Source: Saccharum officinarum
Lineage: Eukaryota; Streptophyta; Magnoliopsida; Poales; Poaceae
Direction: 5' to 3'
Assembly (NCBI GenBank): GCA_020631735.1
Contig: CM036158.1
Coordinates: 82,037,914 to 82,101,913 of the forward strand
DNA: 64,000 bases
The notes under the pieces were generated by a model, which saw only the letters and a list, made by a program, of their open reading frames with translations, did no database searches and was not told the origin of the DNA. The translations under genes and the position numbers were made by a program. The number at the start of each line of letters is the position of its first letter. Position 1 is the stretch's first letter. Below are positions 35,843 to 49,224 of the stretch, one piece after another.

Positions 35843-37084
35843 CGGACGTCGTTCTTTTCTTTGGTCTGGCGAAAGCACCATGAACGGGTCGCAAAGCCTT
35901 GTAGCGTGGGATCGTGTTCGCTGCTCTCGTGACCGTGGAGGACTCGGAATTAGAGACCTGGGCCTCATGAATGTTTGCCTCCTTCTGAAGCTCCTCCACC
36001 GTCTCTTTGTTGCTGAAGATTCGGCCTGGGCAATTTGGGCACGTCAGCATGCCTGCCTTGCCTCCTTGACTGGTGACCTCGGCGGTCATCATTGGGAGGC
36101 CCTGAGAACATTGCTCCCACTCTATCAGGCTGTTACATCGGTATCAATTGGCAACGGACAGCAAACCTCTTTCTGGTATGATGCATGGGCAAACGATGAA
36201 GCTCTGGTTGATCGCTTCCTTACTTATTTAGCCACTGTGTCAAGAAGAATCTGTCTGTAGCTCAAGTGATGGCGGACGGCTTGGACAACCCTGGTTTCCT
36301 TGTCCGCCGCTTATCGGCGCAAGCTAACGATCAACTGGATGAACCGAGGGAGCTCCTCTTGCACGTTGAACTTCAGAGCGAGCCAGACGTCAGGTCTGGT
36401 CCTTTTTGCTTACCAAATGGTAAGTTCGACTCCGGAGGATTATACAGGCTGCTGAAATCAAGAGATGGAATTGTGTTACCATCGGCTGCTTTTGTCTGGG
36501 AAAGTCGAGCTCCGAAACGCGTCTAGTTTTTCGTCTGGTTATTAATGCAAGGTCGGATTCAGTGTCGCACCAACCTCCTCAAGAAGAAGGTAGTGGACTC
36601 GGCCACTTGTGAAGTCTGTACCTCTGATGATGAGTCCGCGATACATGTCATCTTCGAATGTCCTTTTGCAAAGGCTTTCTGGATTTCAATCGGCTTCCAG
36701 CAGTTCCAGCGAACATTGCTGACCTTCACTGCATCCAACGCCCAATTGAGGTTCCACAAAAATTCTTTAGCACCTTTATTGCACTTTGTTGTTGGCAATT
36801 ATGGAAGAGACGGAATGGAGTCATCTTCAGAGATGAAGCAGCATCTAGAAGGCAAGTTCTGGCTGCATGTGTGGCAGATGCGCAGCTCTGGAAGCTACGA
36901 CTACCAAAGAAGGACGCTGCAACAGCAGATCATTGGGCTGGTGTTTTCAGAAGTTCTATGTTATAAGTAGCTAAAGAAAACCAGAGTTTAAAAGATGTAA
37001 TTTCTGAACATTGTAGCCTTCTGGCTCAAAGCAATCAATATATATTCAGGTGGGGATCCTCTCCCCCGGTGACCTTCAAAAAAA
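35843..37084 (+). mobile_element. LINE B, 5'-truncated L1-type insertion
   Basis: It begins inside the C-terminal part of the LINE reverse transcriptase and ends with GGTGACCTTC and an A tract (37078-37087). The 15-bp direct repeats on either side, overlapping the A tract, show target-primed reverse transcription. Truncation at the 5' end is the usual outcome. Confidence 0.92.
35880..36970 (+). pseudogene. LINE B RT C-terminus and zf-RVT zinc-binding domain
   Basis: SLVAWDRVRCSRDRGGLGIRD and LLKLLHRLF are the conserved region after the LINE RT. GNGQQTSFWYDAW follows. The zf-RVT domain shows FFVWLLMQGRIQCRTNLL, CEVC, HVIFECPFAKAFW (36530-36690). There is a frameshift near 36243 and a TAG at 36524-36526. 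The tail past 36700 is less conserved. Confidence 0.9.
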
Positions 37085-37099
37085 AAATACGTCCATTCA
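37085..37099. repeat. LINE B target-site duplication, right copy
   Basis: AAATACGTCCATTCA directly after the poly(A) tail. Confidence 0.9.
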
Positions 37100-37942
37100 A
37101 TTGACAAATATATGAAAGAATACTAGAAAAGAGAGAAAATACACATAATGGCAAGAAAATCAAGTGTCTCATGTTTAGAGGCCTATTTTTGCGAAGTCGA
37201 CGGTACAAATGGCGAAACTACAAAGTGCAACGATTAAAGTCCTAAATATGCACTTCGTTTAATCGCCGCTATTATTCCACTATTATCTTTAAGGACACTC
37301 TTTTTTACAACATCTTTAAGGACACTTTAGCTCTACTAAATAGATGTCAAAACTTTTTAGTATTGCTAACTCTGATAAAGAAAAATATTTGTTTTTTTAC
37401 TTTACTAGCAAATTTGCTCGTACGTTGCTACGAGTCAAAAAAATCAGTGATATATTTTTATCTAGAGTCATACCTGTGCTTTGCAACGGAAACCAAGACA
37501 TCTTGGAATGAGACTCCGTGCCAGTCTGCTAGACACGATTTATTTTAATTTGTATTAGCACGCACGCGTATTGAGCCAGAGTCATGTCAAGGATTGCACT
37601 GATATACATGTACAATTTATACATACATTTATTTATATCAGATTCAATAAACAAAATGCTCATGATTTAAGTTTTACGATTTGATTTGTAGAATCATTGA
37701 TTGATCCTACTAATTAGGATTTCAATTTCGGCTAGGGCGGCTGGTCTAACTGACCTATTAACACCATATGTCTTATTGAAATTTGTTGTTAGAAGATGGT
37801 TTATTGGTTTGGCCCTTTGATACATCTATAGAAGCATTTTTATCCGACCATTTTTGAAAAATAGTAGCGTTTCCAGAAACTGTTTCTATAGTATTATTTT
37901 ATCAAACTTATTTCATGTAAAAACTGTACGTATATACTCTCA
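37100..37942. other. AT-rich spacer, nothing recognised
   Basis: No supported gene or complete repeat. The text around 37420-37500 (TTGCAACGGAAACC) resembles a phrase common in grass repeats, but no boundaries could be drawn. Confidence 0.5.
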
Positions 37943-38042
37943 NNNNNNNNNNNNNNNNNNNNNNNNNNNNNNNNNNNNNNNNNNNNNNNNNNNNNNNNNN
38001 NNNNNNNNNNNNNNNNNNNNNNNNNNNNNNNNNNNNNNNNNN
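37943..38042. other. assembly gap (100 N)
   Basis: Exactly 100 N. The 5' LTR and start of gag of copia element P are missing on its right side. Confidence 0.99.
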
Positions 38043-39604
38043 GCATCAAGTTTGATGGCAAGAAGAATTCTTCAACAAGTAGCAAAAGGAAGCCTATATC
38101 CGAGATGGATTACTACAATTGTGGTGAACTTGGCCACTTAGCTCATCAACGCCCTAAGCCTCCAAAAGACAAGTACAAGAATAAGAACAAGGGCAAGAAA
38201 AATGATTCAAGTGATGAAGAAGATGGAAGAAAGAAGAACAAGCCATACAAAAGGAAGGATGGCAAGAGGAAAGAGTTTACAAGAAGAAGGGAGGCAAAGC
38301 TTACATTGTTGGTGATTGGCTCACCGACATTGAGTCATCATGTGATTCCTCCGGCGATGAGAGCGATGATGAGAAAGAGAAGGTCGCCGCATTTGTGATT
38401 GGACCATCATCATCCTCAGTGACATCTTTATCACCACCTTCAACCGCCACCTTCACCTTCACCATCATCGTCCACTTCTCACCTAAGCCTTATGGCCAAG
38501 GTGAATGAAAAGGTACAAAACAATGAAAGTGATGATGATGATAGTGATAGTGATGATGAATATGATGCACCTTCTTATGATGAACTTTAAAATTGTTGAA
38601 CAAATACTCTAAAATCATAAAAGAGAACTAGAAATGAAAATGATGAGCTCCAAAATGAAAAATGACTCACTCTCATCAAAGCTTGAGAATGCACAAAAGA
38701 CTAGTGATGAGCTCAAAGATCAAAATGAAAATATGTCTTCTACTCTCAAGAGCTCAAAACTTCTAACAAAGAGCTTAGAGATGAACATGAATAAACTTGA
38801 GAAGAAGCATGATGAGCTCAACACTAGGCACAACTTGCTAAAAGACAAAATATACTACATTGAAAATCGATTATGATAGTCTTGTTGTTGCTAACGAGCT
38901 TTCTCTTGAGACACATGATGCTACTAACCAAGTTGTTAAGATTGATATAGCTACATCATGTGATGACTTGATTATTGAGAGCATTGAGCAAGGCTCTAGT
39001 GGCAAAGGCAAAGAATGTGATTGAGTCCGACAACTATGATATTATGTCAGCTCAAGAGTGAAAATGAGATGCTTAGAAATAAGAATAAGAAGCTAAAAGA
39101 GTTGATGGCTCTTGAAAAGCAAACAACAAATAAGTCACTTATTTAAAGAGAACAAAAAGCTTAAGCAAGAGAAAGAGCATCTTAAGAACTAGCCTAAGCA
39201 AGTTCACAAAAGGCCATATTTGCAAAGTGAGCTACTCATGAATACCGTCATGAAGATGGATAGAAGTGCATTAGTTACTTAGCAAATCAAGAGAAGAAGG
39301 CTAAAGCTCAATAACAACAAAGCAAGTAAAGCCTAAGCCAAGAGAGTGTTTGAGTGTGGACAAGAGGGCCATTTTGCTCATGAATGCAAACTCCACCCCA
39401 CAACCCTGCCCAAGCATGCTAGACCTTTGCTTTCAATGCTCATTACACATGCTTAGAAAAGATCAAGTGGAAAGATGAAAGTCATGTTCTGGTCCCCCTA
39501 ACAAGAATAGCCTAAGAAAATATGGTTGCAAGTCACTAGTTGAGAAAAGCAAGTCCCGGGAGTTTGGGTCCCTAAACAAAAAAGTTTGATCTCTTGTGTG
39601 TAGG
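38043..39604 (+). pseudogene. copia P gag C-terminal remnant
   Basis: A first knuckle region reads YNCGELGHLAHQR at 38110-38150: the first and last Cys have become Tyr and Arg. Then come a Lys-rich stretch, an Asp/Ser-rich stretch (38515-38575), coiled-coil-like text with DELKDQNENM and LEKKHDELNTRHNLL (38640-38870), and a second knuckle ECGQEGHFAHEC (39352-39387) lacking its first Cys. Several frame changes occur. The text ends at the GTAGG target site of M and continues at 50606. Confidence 0.85.
39600..39604. repeat. target-site duplication GTAGG (left copy) of element M
   Basis: GTAGG directly before the TG of the LTR; the identical copy is at 50606-50610. Confidence 0.92.
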
Positions 39605-40522
39605 TGTAAGGTCCTAGATGGCTAGAGGGGGGGTGAATAGCCTAAAAAAATTCTACAAGAAAACTAAGCAAACTTGTTAGAATAACAAACGGCGCAAAGC
39701 GAGTTTTGCTTAGCCTACGGTTGTGATGCAAGCCTCCTATCCACAAGTCTAGTAGATTATGATCTCTAGTTCACACAAGGGCTATGTCACTAATTTTACA
39801 CTAGTGAGCAAGCTAACAACACTACTAGCAAAGCTACTACTAGAGCTACACAAGATAAACTAGTAAAGTAAATGCGAGAGAGAGGATTGTGAATCTTATA
39901 CCGACGGTGGAGTGAAGATGTTGCCAATCACCAAGATGATATACAATCAATCAATATTGACAACAACACAATATGAAGACCAATCACCGGGAGACAAGAG
40001 ACACAATATTTTTGTTCACCCGGTGTTCACTTGTGCACCGACAAGCTACGTCACCGGTTGTGTCGACCAACACTTAGATGGTTCCTCGGTGTGACCCTCA
40101 AGTCACTTGCCCCTCAAGGCACGCCCCGCAAGGCACCACAAGACACCACTCTCAAGTGAGGTAACTCAATGACACGCGCAATCCACTAGAGTTGCTTTTG
40201 GCGCTCGCCGAGGAAAGCACAAGAACCTCTTACAATCAACCGGAGGTGGCCAAGAACAATCTCCTTCTCTTGCCAACGCCTCCAACAATCTCCAAGCCGG
40301 CTAGGAGCGGTACTCTCCAAGAGTAACAAGAAATCCACCGGCTAAACCACCCACAAGTGCCACTAGATGCCCTCAAGCTATGCAATGCACTTTGGGATCA
40401 CTCAATCTCACTTTTGATTTGCAATCAAGCAAGAGAGATGAGTGGGAGGAGAAGCTCTAGCTCAAAGGATGCACAAGAATATTAGAAATCACGAGAGACC
40501 TCCCCAAGGGCCGGCCAACAAG

Positions 40523-40530
40523 TATTTATA
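40523..40530 (-). promoter_or_regulatory. TATA box in the M 3' LTR
   Basis: Minus strand TATAAATA, reading CTTATAAATACTTG. It lies just downstream, in transcription direction, of the GACCGGACGCG array, which therefore falls in U3. Confidence 0.7.
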
Positions 40531-40583
40531 AGCATCCCATCCAAATAGAGCCGTTATACCCCTTCACTGGGTCTTTTCGGGAT

Positions 40584-41066
40584 GACCGGACGCGCCGGTC
40601 ATAACTGACCAGACGCGCTCAACCGCGTCCGATCCTCCAACGGTCACTGACCCCAACGGTCAAACCAACGACCGGACACGCGCCCAGGCAACGACCGGAC
40701 GCGCCCTCAACTGACCGGACGCGCCGTCAGATGACCGGACGCGCGATCGCACAGTACCGCGCGCCCGCGAAGCAACGACCGGACGCGCTCCAGGCAACGA
40801 CCGGACGCGACAGTGCCAGCGTCCGGTTAGAGTCCAGTAAGCTACCTCAATGACCGGACGCGTCCGATCGCGTGTGACCGGACGCGCCCCGCGCCCGATC
40901 GTCCTTGCGAACTGCAGTTCCTTCTGGGCACCTGATCGGACGCGCCGGTCCCGCGAGTGACCGGACGCGCCGGTTGCAAACCCTAGCACCCGCGCCTGAC
41001 TGCTGCGAAGTACTGACCGAACACGTCCGGTCATACCATGACCGTGTCCGGTGCAGCGTCCGGTCA
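40584..41066. repeat. GACCGGACGCG motif array in the M 3' LTR
   Basis: About 15 copies of GACCGGACGCG(C/T)C, often abutting as GACCGGACGCGTCCG or GACGCGCCGGTC, so the core is close to palindromic. The array is CpG-dense and occupies the U3 upstream of the TATA box. Confidence 0.9.
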
Positions 41067-41817
41067 CCTCTGTGACCTCCGTTCGCCTTCGTTTCTTTTC
41101 CGACTTTCGGCGTAGTGGAAAATAGGCATTTAAGTTCCAAAACGCCTGAATCCCGCGCTCGCAAGCTCGGCGGAGGGAGAGAGAGACCCAAACCCTCTCT
41201 ACCGCTCAAACTTCAACGCCTTCGCAAATGTGCCAACACCAACAAGTGATCACCACCTTGTGCACGTGTGTTAGCATTTTCATAATCATTTTCGAAGGTT
41301 TTCCAGTTAGCTCACTAGGCCCTACATGCAATGCACTTCATGAATTCACCTAGTGGCACCCGTGCATCGAATAACCGATAAGACTTCCCTCTTAATAGTT
41401 CGGCTATCGATCCTAAACCACTCACACCCTCTATGGTGTCTTGAGTGCAAAACAAAATGGCCCTATGGTTATACCTTTGCCTTGAGCCCATTTTGTTTTT
41501 CCAAAAGATATGATCCACTTCATATCATCACATGACCGTCTCGATCCATCGACCTTGACTTCACTTGCTCTTCACCGTTGCATCGGTCCGTCGGCGCCAA
41601 GTCTTGCTCAAGCTTCACCATCGCATGGTCCTTCGCTTCGAAGCCTCGACTTGCCCTTCACCTTCACAACCGGTCCATCGAGCCAAGCATCATCTTGGTC
41701 ACATGAGTCAATGTCATGTTTCATATTCAATGACCACCTTTATCTAAATCATCCACTTAGATACAAAGGTTAGTCCTAGGTTTCATCAATTAGCCAAAAC
41801 CAAACTAGGGACTTTCA

Positions 41818-41834
41818 ATCTCCCCCTTTTTGGT
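41818..41834 (-). other. polypurine tract of M
   Basis: Minus strand AAAAAGGGGGAGAT abuts the start of the 3' LTR. Confidence 0.88.
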
Positions 41835-42913
41835 AATTGATGACAACCCTCACAAAGATGATTTTGATAATAAAAGTTTTGAACTTGTCATACTTGTCCA
41901 ATCATTTTACTCATAAGTAAAGTTTGGACAATTATCACAAGCTCGGTTTTGGTAGCATTAGCTCTCCCTACATATGTGCATAGAGTTTGGATTGAAAGCT
42001 TTGCACATATGCATGGATAGAAGTGTTGAGAGAGTAATTCTACCAAAATGATGCTAAGGTGTAAGAAATGGACCTTTGAAGCGTGATACCAATCGGAGTT
42101 GCCTTTTACACCATCCTTAGCATCATGAAGTAACTAGACATCCATCACAACTCAAAAACCCCGTGAGATCAACATTATAGTAAAGGTTCTTGAACCACTT
42201 GTAAAGTTTAAGCACATCTAGATACCACAGGTAAACTATTCCTATGCATGCTAGTAGATCATTTCATCATTCAAGTTCTATACTAGCATTGCACCACACA
42301 AGCATGTATATTGAATTTAAATACATGTGCAATGAGCAAGTCATATGAGAATGCACAAACAAATGCAACAACTTTGTTTATGAGCTTGCTCTCCCTACTT
42401 GTGTGCATTAAAATTTTATTTACCCCTTTTTCATGTTGAATCATCTTTTTCTCTCCCCCTTTGTCAACAACTTACCCAAAAATGGGATCAAATTATGGAG
42501 AGAAAAATAATGTTTGATGGAGTAGGTTAGAATTTATCAAATTTGGTTCAACCTAGAACACTTGCCAAAGATATTTAATTCGATTTAAACCAAAGACAAG
42601 CTTCTTCACACCTCATAATAAGGGTTATCTTGCCTATGTTGAATTAAACACTTATAGCAAATCTTCTAGATTCAACACTAGGTTTACAAGCTCACAAACA
42701 TGTCATATGCCACCACTAGATCAAAACAAGCATAGAAGCAATAGTGGTAACATATATCCATCAAATTCATTTGATTTATCATGAATGCTCATGCGTACCA
42801 CTTATTATGTCTACATGCTCTAGCAAGTCCTTAGCATAGGATGAATGACATGTCAATCAACTTTACCTTGCAATGTCGAAGGAGAGGCATGTCAATAAGT
42901 GGGTGGGGTGCAT
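41835..42913 (-). other. 3' untranslated region of M between pol and PPT
   Basis: About 1 kb of AT-rich sequence without a supported frame on either strand. In this lineage an extra ORF often sits here; none is visible in M, whereas P has one. Confidence 0.7.
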
Positions 42914-45900
42914 TCAACTCATGTTTGAGAAATCAAGAATGTTCAATTCATTCCTTAGCTTGCAAAACCTCTTTTCATCAAGTGGCTTGGTGAGAATATC
43001 GGCAAGTTGATCATCGGTGCCAACACTTTCAATGGCAATATCTCCCTTTTGTTGATGATCTCTAATGAAATGATGCCTTATGTCAATATGCTTTGTTCTT
43101 CCATGTTGAACTGGGTTTTGTATCATCTTGATTGCACTTTCATTATCACATAGCAATGGCACATTCTTGAAGTTGAGGCCATAATCCTTCAAAGTTGATT
43201 TCATCCATAGCAATTGTGCACAACAACTCCCCGCACTCACATATTCGGCTTCGGCGGTAGAGATTGCCACACTATTTTGTTTCTTTGAGGACCATGACAC
43301 AAGTGATCTTCCAAGTAATTGACATGTGCCACTTGTGCTCTTTCTATTGATCTTGCAACCCCCATAGCCAGAGTCCGAATATCTAATCAATTCAAACTTT
43401 GACCCCTTAGGATACCATAGTTCAACATCTCTTGTTTGCTTCAAGTACCTCAATATTCTCTTTGCGGCCGTGAGATGACTCTCTCTAGGTGAGGCTTGAT
43501 ATCTAGCACACATACAAACACTAAACATGACATCCGGCCTTGATGCGGTGACATAGAGTAGACTTCCAATCAAAGACCGATATTCCTTTTGATTCACCAT
43601 TTTGCCATCAAAATCACTATCCAAATTGCCATTTGTACTCATTGGAGTTGAAATTGGCTTTGCATCTTGCATTCCAAACTTCTTCAACATGTCCCTTATG
43701 TATTTCCCTTGACTCACAAATGTCCTATTCTTCAATTGTTTGACTTGGAGACCAAGGAAGTAGCTAAGTTCACCAATCATAGACATTTCAAACTCTTTGG
43801 TCATCATAGCACCAAATTCTTCACAATAAGCTTGATCGGTTGATCCAAAGATGATGTCATCAACATATATTTGCACTATGAATAGATCATTCCCAATCTT
43901 CTTAGTGAATAGAGTTGTATCAACCTTGCCCATCTTGAATCTCTTAGAGAGAAGGAAATCCCTTAGCCTCTCATACCATGCTCTAGGTGCTTGCTTTAAG
44001 CCATATAAAGCCTTCTTCAACTTGTACACATGGTTGGGTTTCTTGTCATCTTCAAATCCGGGAGGTTGCTCAACAAAGACTAACTCATTGATGATCACAT
44101 TGAGAAATGCACTTTTGACATCCATTTGATATAGTTTGATGTTGTGTGCACAAGCATAAGCCAATAGAATCCTTATTGCCTCCAATCTTGCCACGGGAGC
44201 ATATGTCTCATCATAGTCAAGACCTTCTACTTGAGTGTAACCTTGAGCAACTAGTCTTGCTTTGTTTCTCACCACAATGCCATCTTGATCTTGCTTGTTT
44301 TTGAACACCCACTTGGTTCCAATCACATTGTAGTCATTTGGCCTTTCTACCAATTCCCAAACATTATTTCTTGTGAAATTATTAAGTTCTTCTTGCATAG
44401 CCAAGATCCAATCGGCATCCTCAAAGCTTCTTCTATTTTCTTTGGTTCTAAGGTTGACACAAATGATGCATGCTCACAAAACATAGCCAATCTTATCTTG
44501 TTTGCACACCACTTCTAATATCACCAATAACACTATCAATGGGGTGATCTCTTGCAACATGTTGTGATTGGAGTACTTGCACTTGATTGCTTGAGCTTGG
44601 TTGATCACTTGATGTATCTCGATGAGATGAACTAGCACCATGATCTTGCACTTGAGAGTCACTAGCTAGCTTGAATGGAGAATTAAGTACTTGATCTTTA
44701 TCATCATCTTGAATATAAATTACTTGCTTTGCTCTAATGTCCCCAATGTCCATGTTCTTTATTGCTTCCACCAATTGAGTTCCACCAACATCATCTAGAT
44801 TCTCTTCTTCATCTTGTGACCCATTGGTTTCATCAAATTGCACATCATGGACTTCTTCTAGAATGCCACTTGAATTGTTCCAAACTCTATAAGCTTTGCT
44901 TGTAGTTGAATAACCAAGTAGGAACCCCTCATCACATCTCTTGTCAAACTTTTCCAATCTAGTGCCTTTCTTCAAGATATAACATTTGCAACCAAACACT
45001 CTAAAGTAAGAAATATTTGGCTTTCTTCCATGAAGTAGCTCATATGGGGTCTTCTCTAGCAATGGATGACAATATAGTCTATTGATGTAGTAGCAAGCGG
45101 TATTGATTGCTTCATCCCAAAATGATTGACTCACATTGTACTCATGAAGCATTGATCTAGCCATATCAAGCAATGTTCTATTCTTTCTCTCAACTAGGCC
45201 ATTTGATTGTGGAGTGTACTTGGCCGAGAATTGATGTCCAATGCCATAGTGATCACAAAGTTCTTCAATTCTTGTATTCTTGAACTCACTTCCATTGTCA
45301 CTTCTCACTTTCTTGATTCTAAGCTCAAACTCATTGTGAACTCTAGTGAGAAAGGTCTTGAAGGTGTCAAACACTTCACTTTTATCACTAAGAAAGAATA
45401 CCCATGTGAATCTTGTGAAGTCATCCACTATGACAAATCCATACTTATTACCACCTATGCTTGAGTATGTTGTTGGGCCAAATAGATCCATGTGCATCAA
45501 ATCAAATGCTTTGCATGTGCTCATTATACTCTTCTTTTGATGTGAGCTTCCAACTTGCTTCTCGGCTTGACATGCACTACAAAGCTTATTCTTCTTAAAT
45601 TCAACATCTTTCAAACCATTGACAAGATTATGAGTTGTAAGCTTCTTCAATTGTTTCATGCCAACATGACCAAGCCTTCTATGTCAAAGCCAACCCATAC
45701 TTGATTTGGAGATTAAGCAAGTTGTCAAAGAAGTTTCTCTAGCATTGAAGTCAACTAGGTAGAGATTCTCATATCTAAAGCCCTTGAATGCCACATTTGA
45801 ACCATCCATACTAATGACTTCCACATCATCAACCCCAAAGATACATTTGTAACCAAGATCACATATTTGTGCCATGGATAGAAGATTAAAATCTAAGCTT

Positions 45901-46110
45901 TCAACTAGCAACACATTGGAGATACTCAAGTCATTTGATATTGCAATCTTGCCCAAGCCAATAACCTTGCCTTTCTTGTTATTGCCAAAAGTGATAGATT
46001 CAACACCACTATCATTGTCATTGATTGAGTCAAACATTCTTGATGTACCGGTCATGTGTTGAGTGCACCCACTATCAATAATCCAATGCCTTCCTCCGGC
46101 TTTGTAATTG
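42914..46110 (-). pseudogene. M pol: protease - integrase - RT - RNase H
   Basis: Protease shows WIIDSGCTQHMTG (about 46100-46060). Pre-integrase and integrase carry CSACQAEKQ, the first Asp in HMDLFGPT, VRSDNGSEF and the Glu in LVERKNRTLLDM. RT (frame 44404-42914) has [46 protein letters not shown] and catalytic IYVDDIIFG. RNase H has RYSDSGYGGCK, ISTAEAEYV and CDNESAIKM, then DIRHHFIRDH, and ends LDFSNMS. There is a stop at 45684-45686 (a Trp position in relatives) and two small frame changes near 44400-44500. Otherwise this is a nearly full pol. Confidence 0.95.
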
Positions 46111-46141
46111 ACCTACAAGCAAATCAATGAAGCTTAGGTAC

Positions 46142-48181
46142 CTATTTTTGCTTGGGTCCTTGTAGGTTAGTAACTAAGCTCTTTGGTACCCAAATAGCCT
46201 TCTTCTTTGGGCCAACAATGGGTGTACCAATAAACTTAGCTTTTACACCTTTCACACCTTTGGTAAGCACATAGCAAGAATCAAAAGGTATAGCATTAAC
46301 AAGGTTCTTGCTTTGGTTCTTTTTATTGCAATTATGCTCTAGGTGCCCCACTTGCTTGCATCTATTGCAAAATCGACCATTGCCCCTCACAAAGCTAGGC
46401 TTTGGAGTTATAAAGGCCGACTTGTCTTTCTTGGGGGTATAGCCCAATCCCTCTTTGTTAAGAGAGAACCTTTGGCTACCCAAGCACTTAAGCAAGCGAG
46501 CCTCACCACCATAGGCCTTGCCTAGGGCGTGAGTGAGCTCATCCACCTCTTTCTTGAGAGTCTCATTCTCAACCATTAGTGTGGCATCACAAGTGAAACC
46601 ATCACTAGTAGAGGAGGTAGAGTTGGTGGTGGTGGATGAAGAGCTACAAGAAGGGTTAGCATTTGACATGATGATAGGTTCATAAGAGGATTCATTAATT
46701 ATATCACATGTAACACCTATATCACATGATACAACAACCTCCTTCTTTGCTTGTTGCTCAAGTAGCAATGAGTGAGCTTTTTCAAGCTTGGAATGAGCCT
46801 TACCAAGATCCTCATGGTCTTCCACTAGACTCTCATGAGTGGTCTTAAGCTCACTAAGAACTTTCTCAAGTATTGCTACTTTCATTGAAAGCTTCTTACA
46901 CTCCTTGTTCTTGGCAATAGCTATGTCTCTAGTTTGTTGCATCAAGTCATATAGTTGTTCTTTAGTTGGTTCATCATCATCATTTTCATTATCATTATCA
47001 CTATCACTATCATGAGCATATTCCATTTCACTTTCATCATCACTCTCATCATATAATACCTTAGTTTCTTTGGCCATGAGGCATGAAGAGGATGAATCAA
47101 ATAGTGATGGCTTCTTGTTGATAGCAATGGAAGCAAAAGCCTTGTTGGATGATGATTCTTCTTCTTCATCATCATCACTTTCCCAAGTGACCACATAGGC
47201 TCCATTCTTGCCCTTCTTGAAAGTCATCTTGGCTTCTCTCTTTTTCTTCTCAAACTTGCCCCTCTTGTTGTTCTTCTTCTTGTCATAGGGACATTCGGCT
47301 TGAAGATGTTCGGTGCTATCACAATTAAAGCACTTCCTTTGTTGCTCATTGCTCTTGAAATTATCATATCTCTTTTTGAAGCCTCTTCTCTTAATGAACA
47401 TGTGACCCATTTTCTTGACTACAAGAGCAAGTGTCTCATCATCAATTTCAAAATCTTCATCTTCATTATTGTCTTCTTCTTCTTCAATAATGGTAGCTTT
47501 GCCCTTGGAGGAGATTGCCTTGAATGCCACGGTCTTCTTCTTCTTTTCTTCCTCCTTCTCCTTCTCATCAATATCTTAATCATACTTGTCAAAGGTCAAT
47601 ACCTCTCCAAGCAAATCATTGGGCTTCATTGCATCAAGCCCATCTCTTTGTAGTATCATGATCAACATTTTGAATCTTTTTGGTAAGCTCAACAAGAACT
47701 TGTGGCAAAAATCTTAGTGTTGTGTCTTGTGCCCTAAGCTCTTGAGATCATTCACAATGGCTTGCAATCTATGAAATATTTCTAAGATTGTTTCTTCTTC
47801 TTTTATCTTGAAGTTCTCAAACTCACTCTTGAGCCCATATAACTTGGCACTCTTTACAACCTTAGTGCCCTGATATGTTTCACTCAACCTTGTCCATACT
47901 TCATTTGCCAATTCTAAATCCTTGATACCCTCAAATACTTTTGTGTCAATACCATTGTAAAGTGTATTGAGAGCCATTCTATTGCATGTTCTATTTGCTC
48001 TATCTTCATCGGTGAGATGATCGGGATCAATGATAGCAAAATCATTCTCGGTGACTTGCAAAACTCTCTCATGAATAGAACCAAGGTACATTGTCATTTT
48101 TCTCTTCCAATGAGCAAAAGAACTAACACCATCAAAGAACGGTGGCTTGCCCCCAACATGATTGAACACAATTTGAGCCAT
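46142..48181 (-). pseudogene. M gag
   Basis: It starts MAQIVFNHVGGKPPFFDG at 48181, close downstream of the PBS, with the copia gag core SAKLYGLKSEFENFKI. A stop at 47714-47716 and a frame change separate it from the frame beginning 47530. That part has two intact CCHC knuckles, CFNCDSTEHLQAEC (about 47330) and CNRCKQVGHLEHNC (about 46350). Between them are an Asp/Glu/Ser-rich acidic stretch (about 47010-46960) and a Lys/Leu coiled-coil-like region. The C-terminus IWVPKSLVTNL is typical of this lineage. Confidence 0.92.
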
Positions 48182-48226
48182 TTTTCACACCGAAGGATGT
48201 TAAGCCTTGATTAAAATAGTGACCAT

Positions 48227-48239
48227 GGCTCTGATACCA
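48227..48239 (-). other. primer-binding site of M
   Basis: Minus strand TGGTATCAGAGCC, an exact initiator-Met tRNA site, two bases after the LTR. Confidence 0.93.
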
Positions 48240-49164
48240 CTTGTAAGGTCCTAGATGGCTAGAGGGGGGGGTGAATAGCCTATAAAAAATTCTACAAGAA
48301 CAACTAAGCAAACTTGTTAGAATAACAACCGGCGCAAAGCGAGGTTTGCTTAGCCTATGGTTGTGATGCAAGCCTCCTATCCACAAGTCTAGTAGATTAT
48401 GATCTCTAGTTCACACAAGGGCTATGTCACTAATTTTACACTAGAGAGCAAGCTAACAACACTACTAGCAAAGCTACTACTAGAGCTACACAAGATAAAT
48501 TAGTAAAGTAAATGCGAGAGAGAGGATTGTGAATCTTATACTGACGGTGGAGTGAAGATGTTGCCAATCACCAAGATGATATACAATCAATCAATATTGA
48601 CAAAAACACAATATGAAGACCAATCACCGGGAGACAAGTGACACAATATTTTTGTTCACCCGATGTTCACTTGTGCACCGACAAGCTACGTCACCGGTTG
48701 TGTCGACCAACACTTAGATGGTTCCTCGGTGTGACCCTCAAGTCACTTGCCCCTCAAGGCACGCCCCGCAAGGCACCACAAGACACCACTCTCAAGTGAG
48801 GTAACTCAATGACATGCGCAATCCACTGGAGTTGCTTTTGGTGCTCCGCCGAGGAAAGCACAAGAACCTCTTACAATCAACCGGAGGTGGCCAAGAACAA
48901 TTTCCTTCTCTTGCCAATGCCTCCAACAATCTCCAAGCCGGCTAGGAGCGGTAGTCTCCAAGAGTAACAAGAAATCCACCGGCTAAACCACCCACAAGTG
49001 CCACTAGATGCCCTCAAGCTATGCAATGCACTTTGGGATCACTCAATCTCACTTTTGATTTGCAATCAAGCAAAGAGAGATGAGTGGGAGGAGAAGCTCT
49101 AGCTCAAAGGATGCACAAGTATATTAGAAATCACGAGAGACCTCCCCAAGGGCCGACCAACAAG

Positions 49165-49172
49165 TATTTATA
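49165..49172 (-). promoter_or_regulatory. TATA box in the M 5' LTR
   Basis: Minus strand TATAAATA, in the same context as in the other LTR. This is the copy that would drive the genomic RNA. Confidence 0.72.
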
Positions 49173-49224
49173 AGCATCCCATCTGAATAGAGCCGTTATA
49201 CCCCTACACTGGGTCTTTTCGGGA

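Larger units (their letters stand above)
39605..41817 (-). repeat. 3' LTR of element M (2213 bp)
   Basis: It runs from TGTAAGGTCCTAGATGG to GGGACTTTCA, TG...CA on either strand. It lacks one 150-bp unit present in the other LTR. It holds a TATA box (40523-40530, minus strand) and an array of GACCGGACGCG motifs. Confidence 0.93.
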
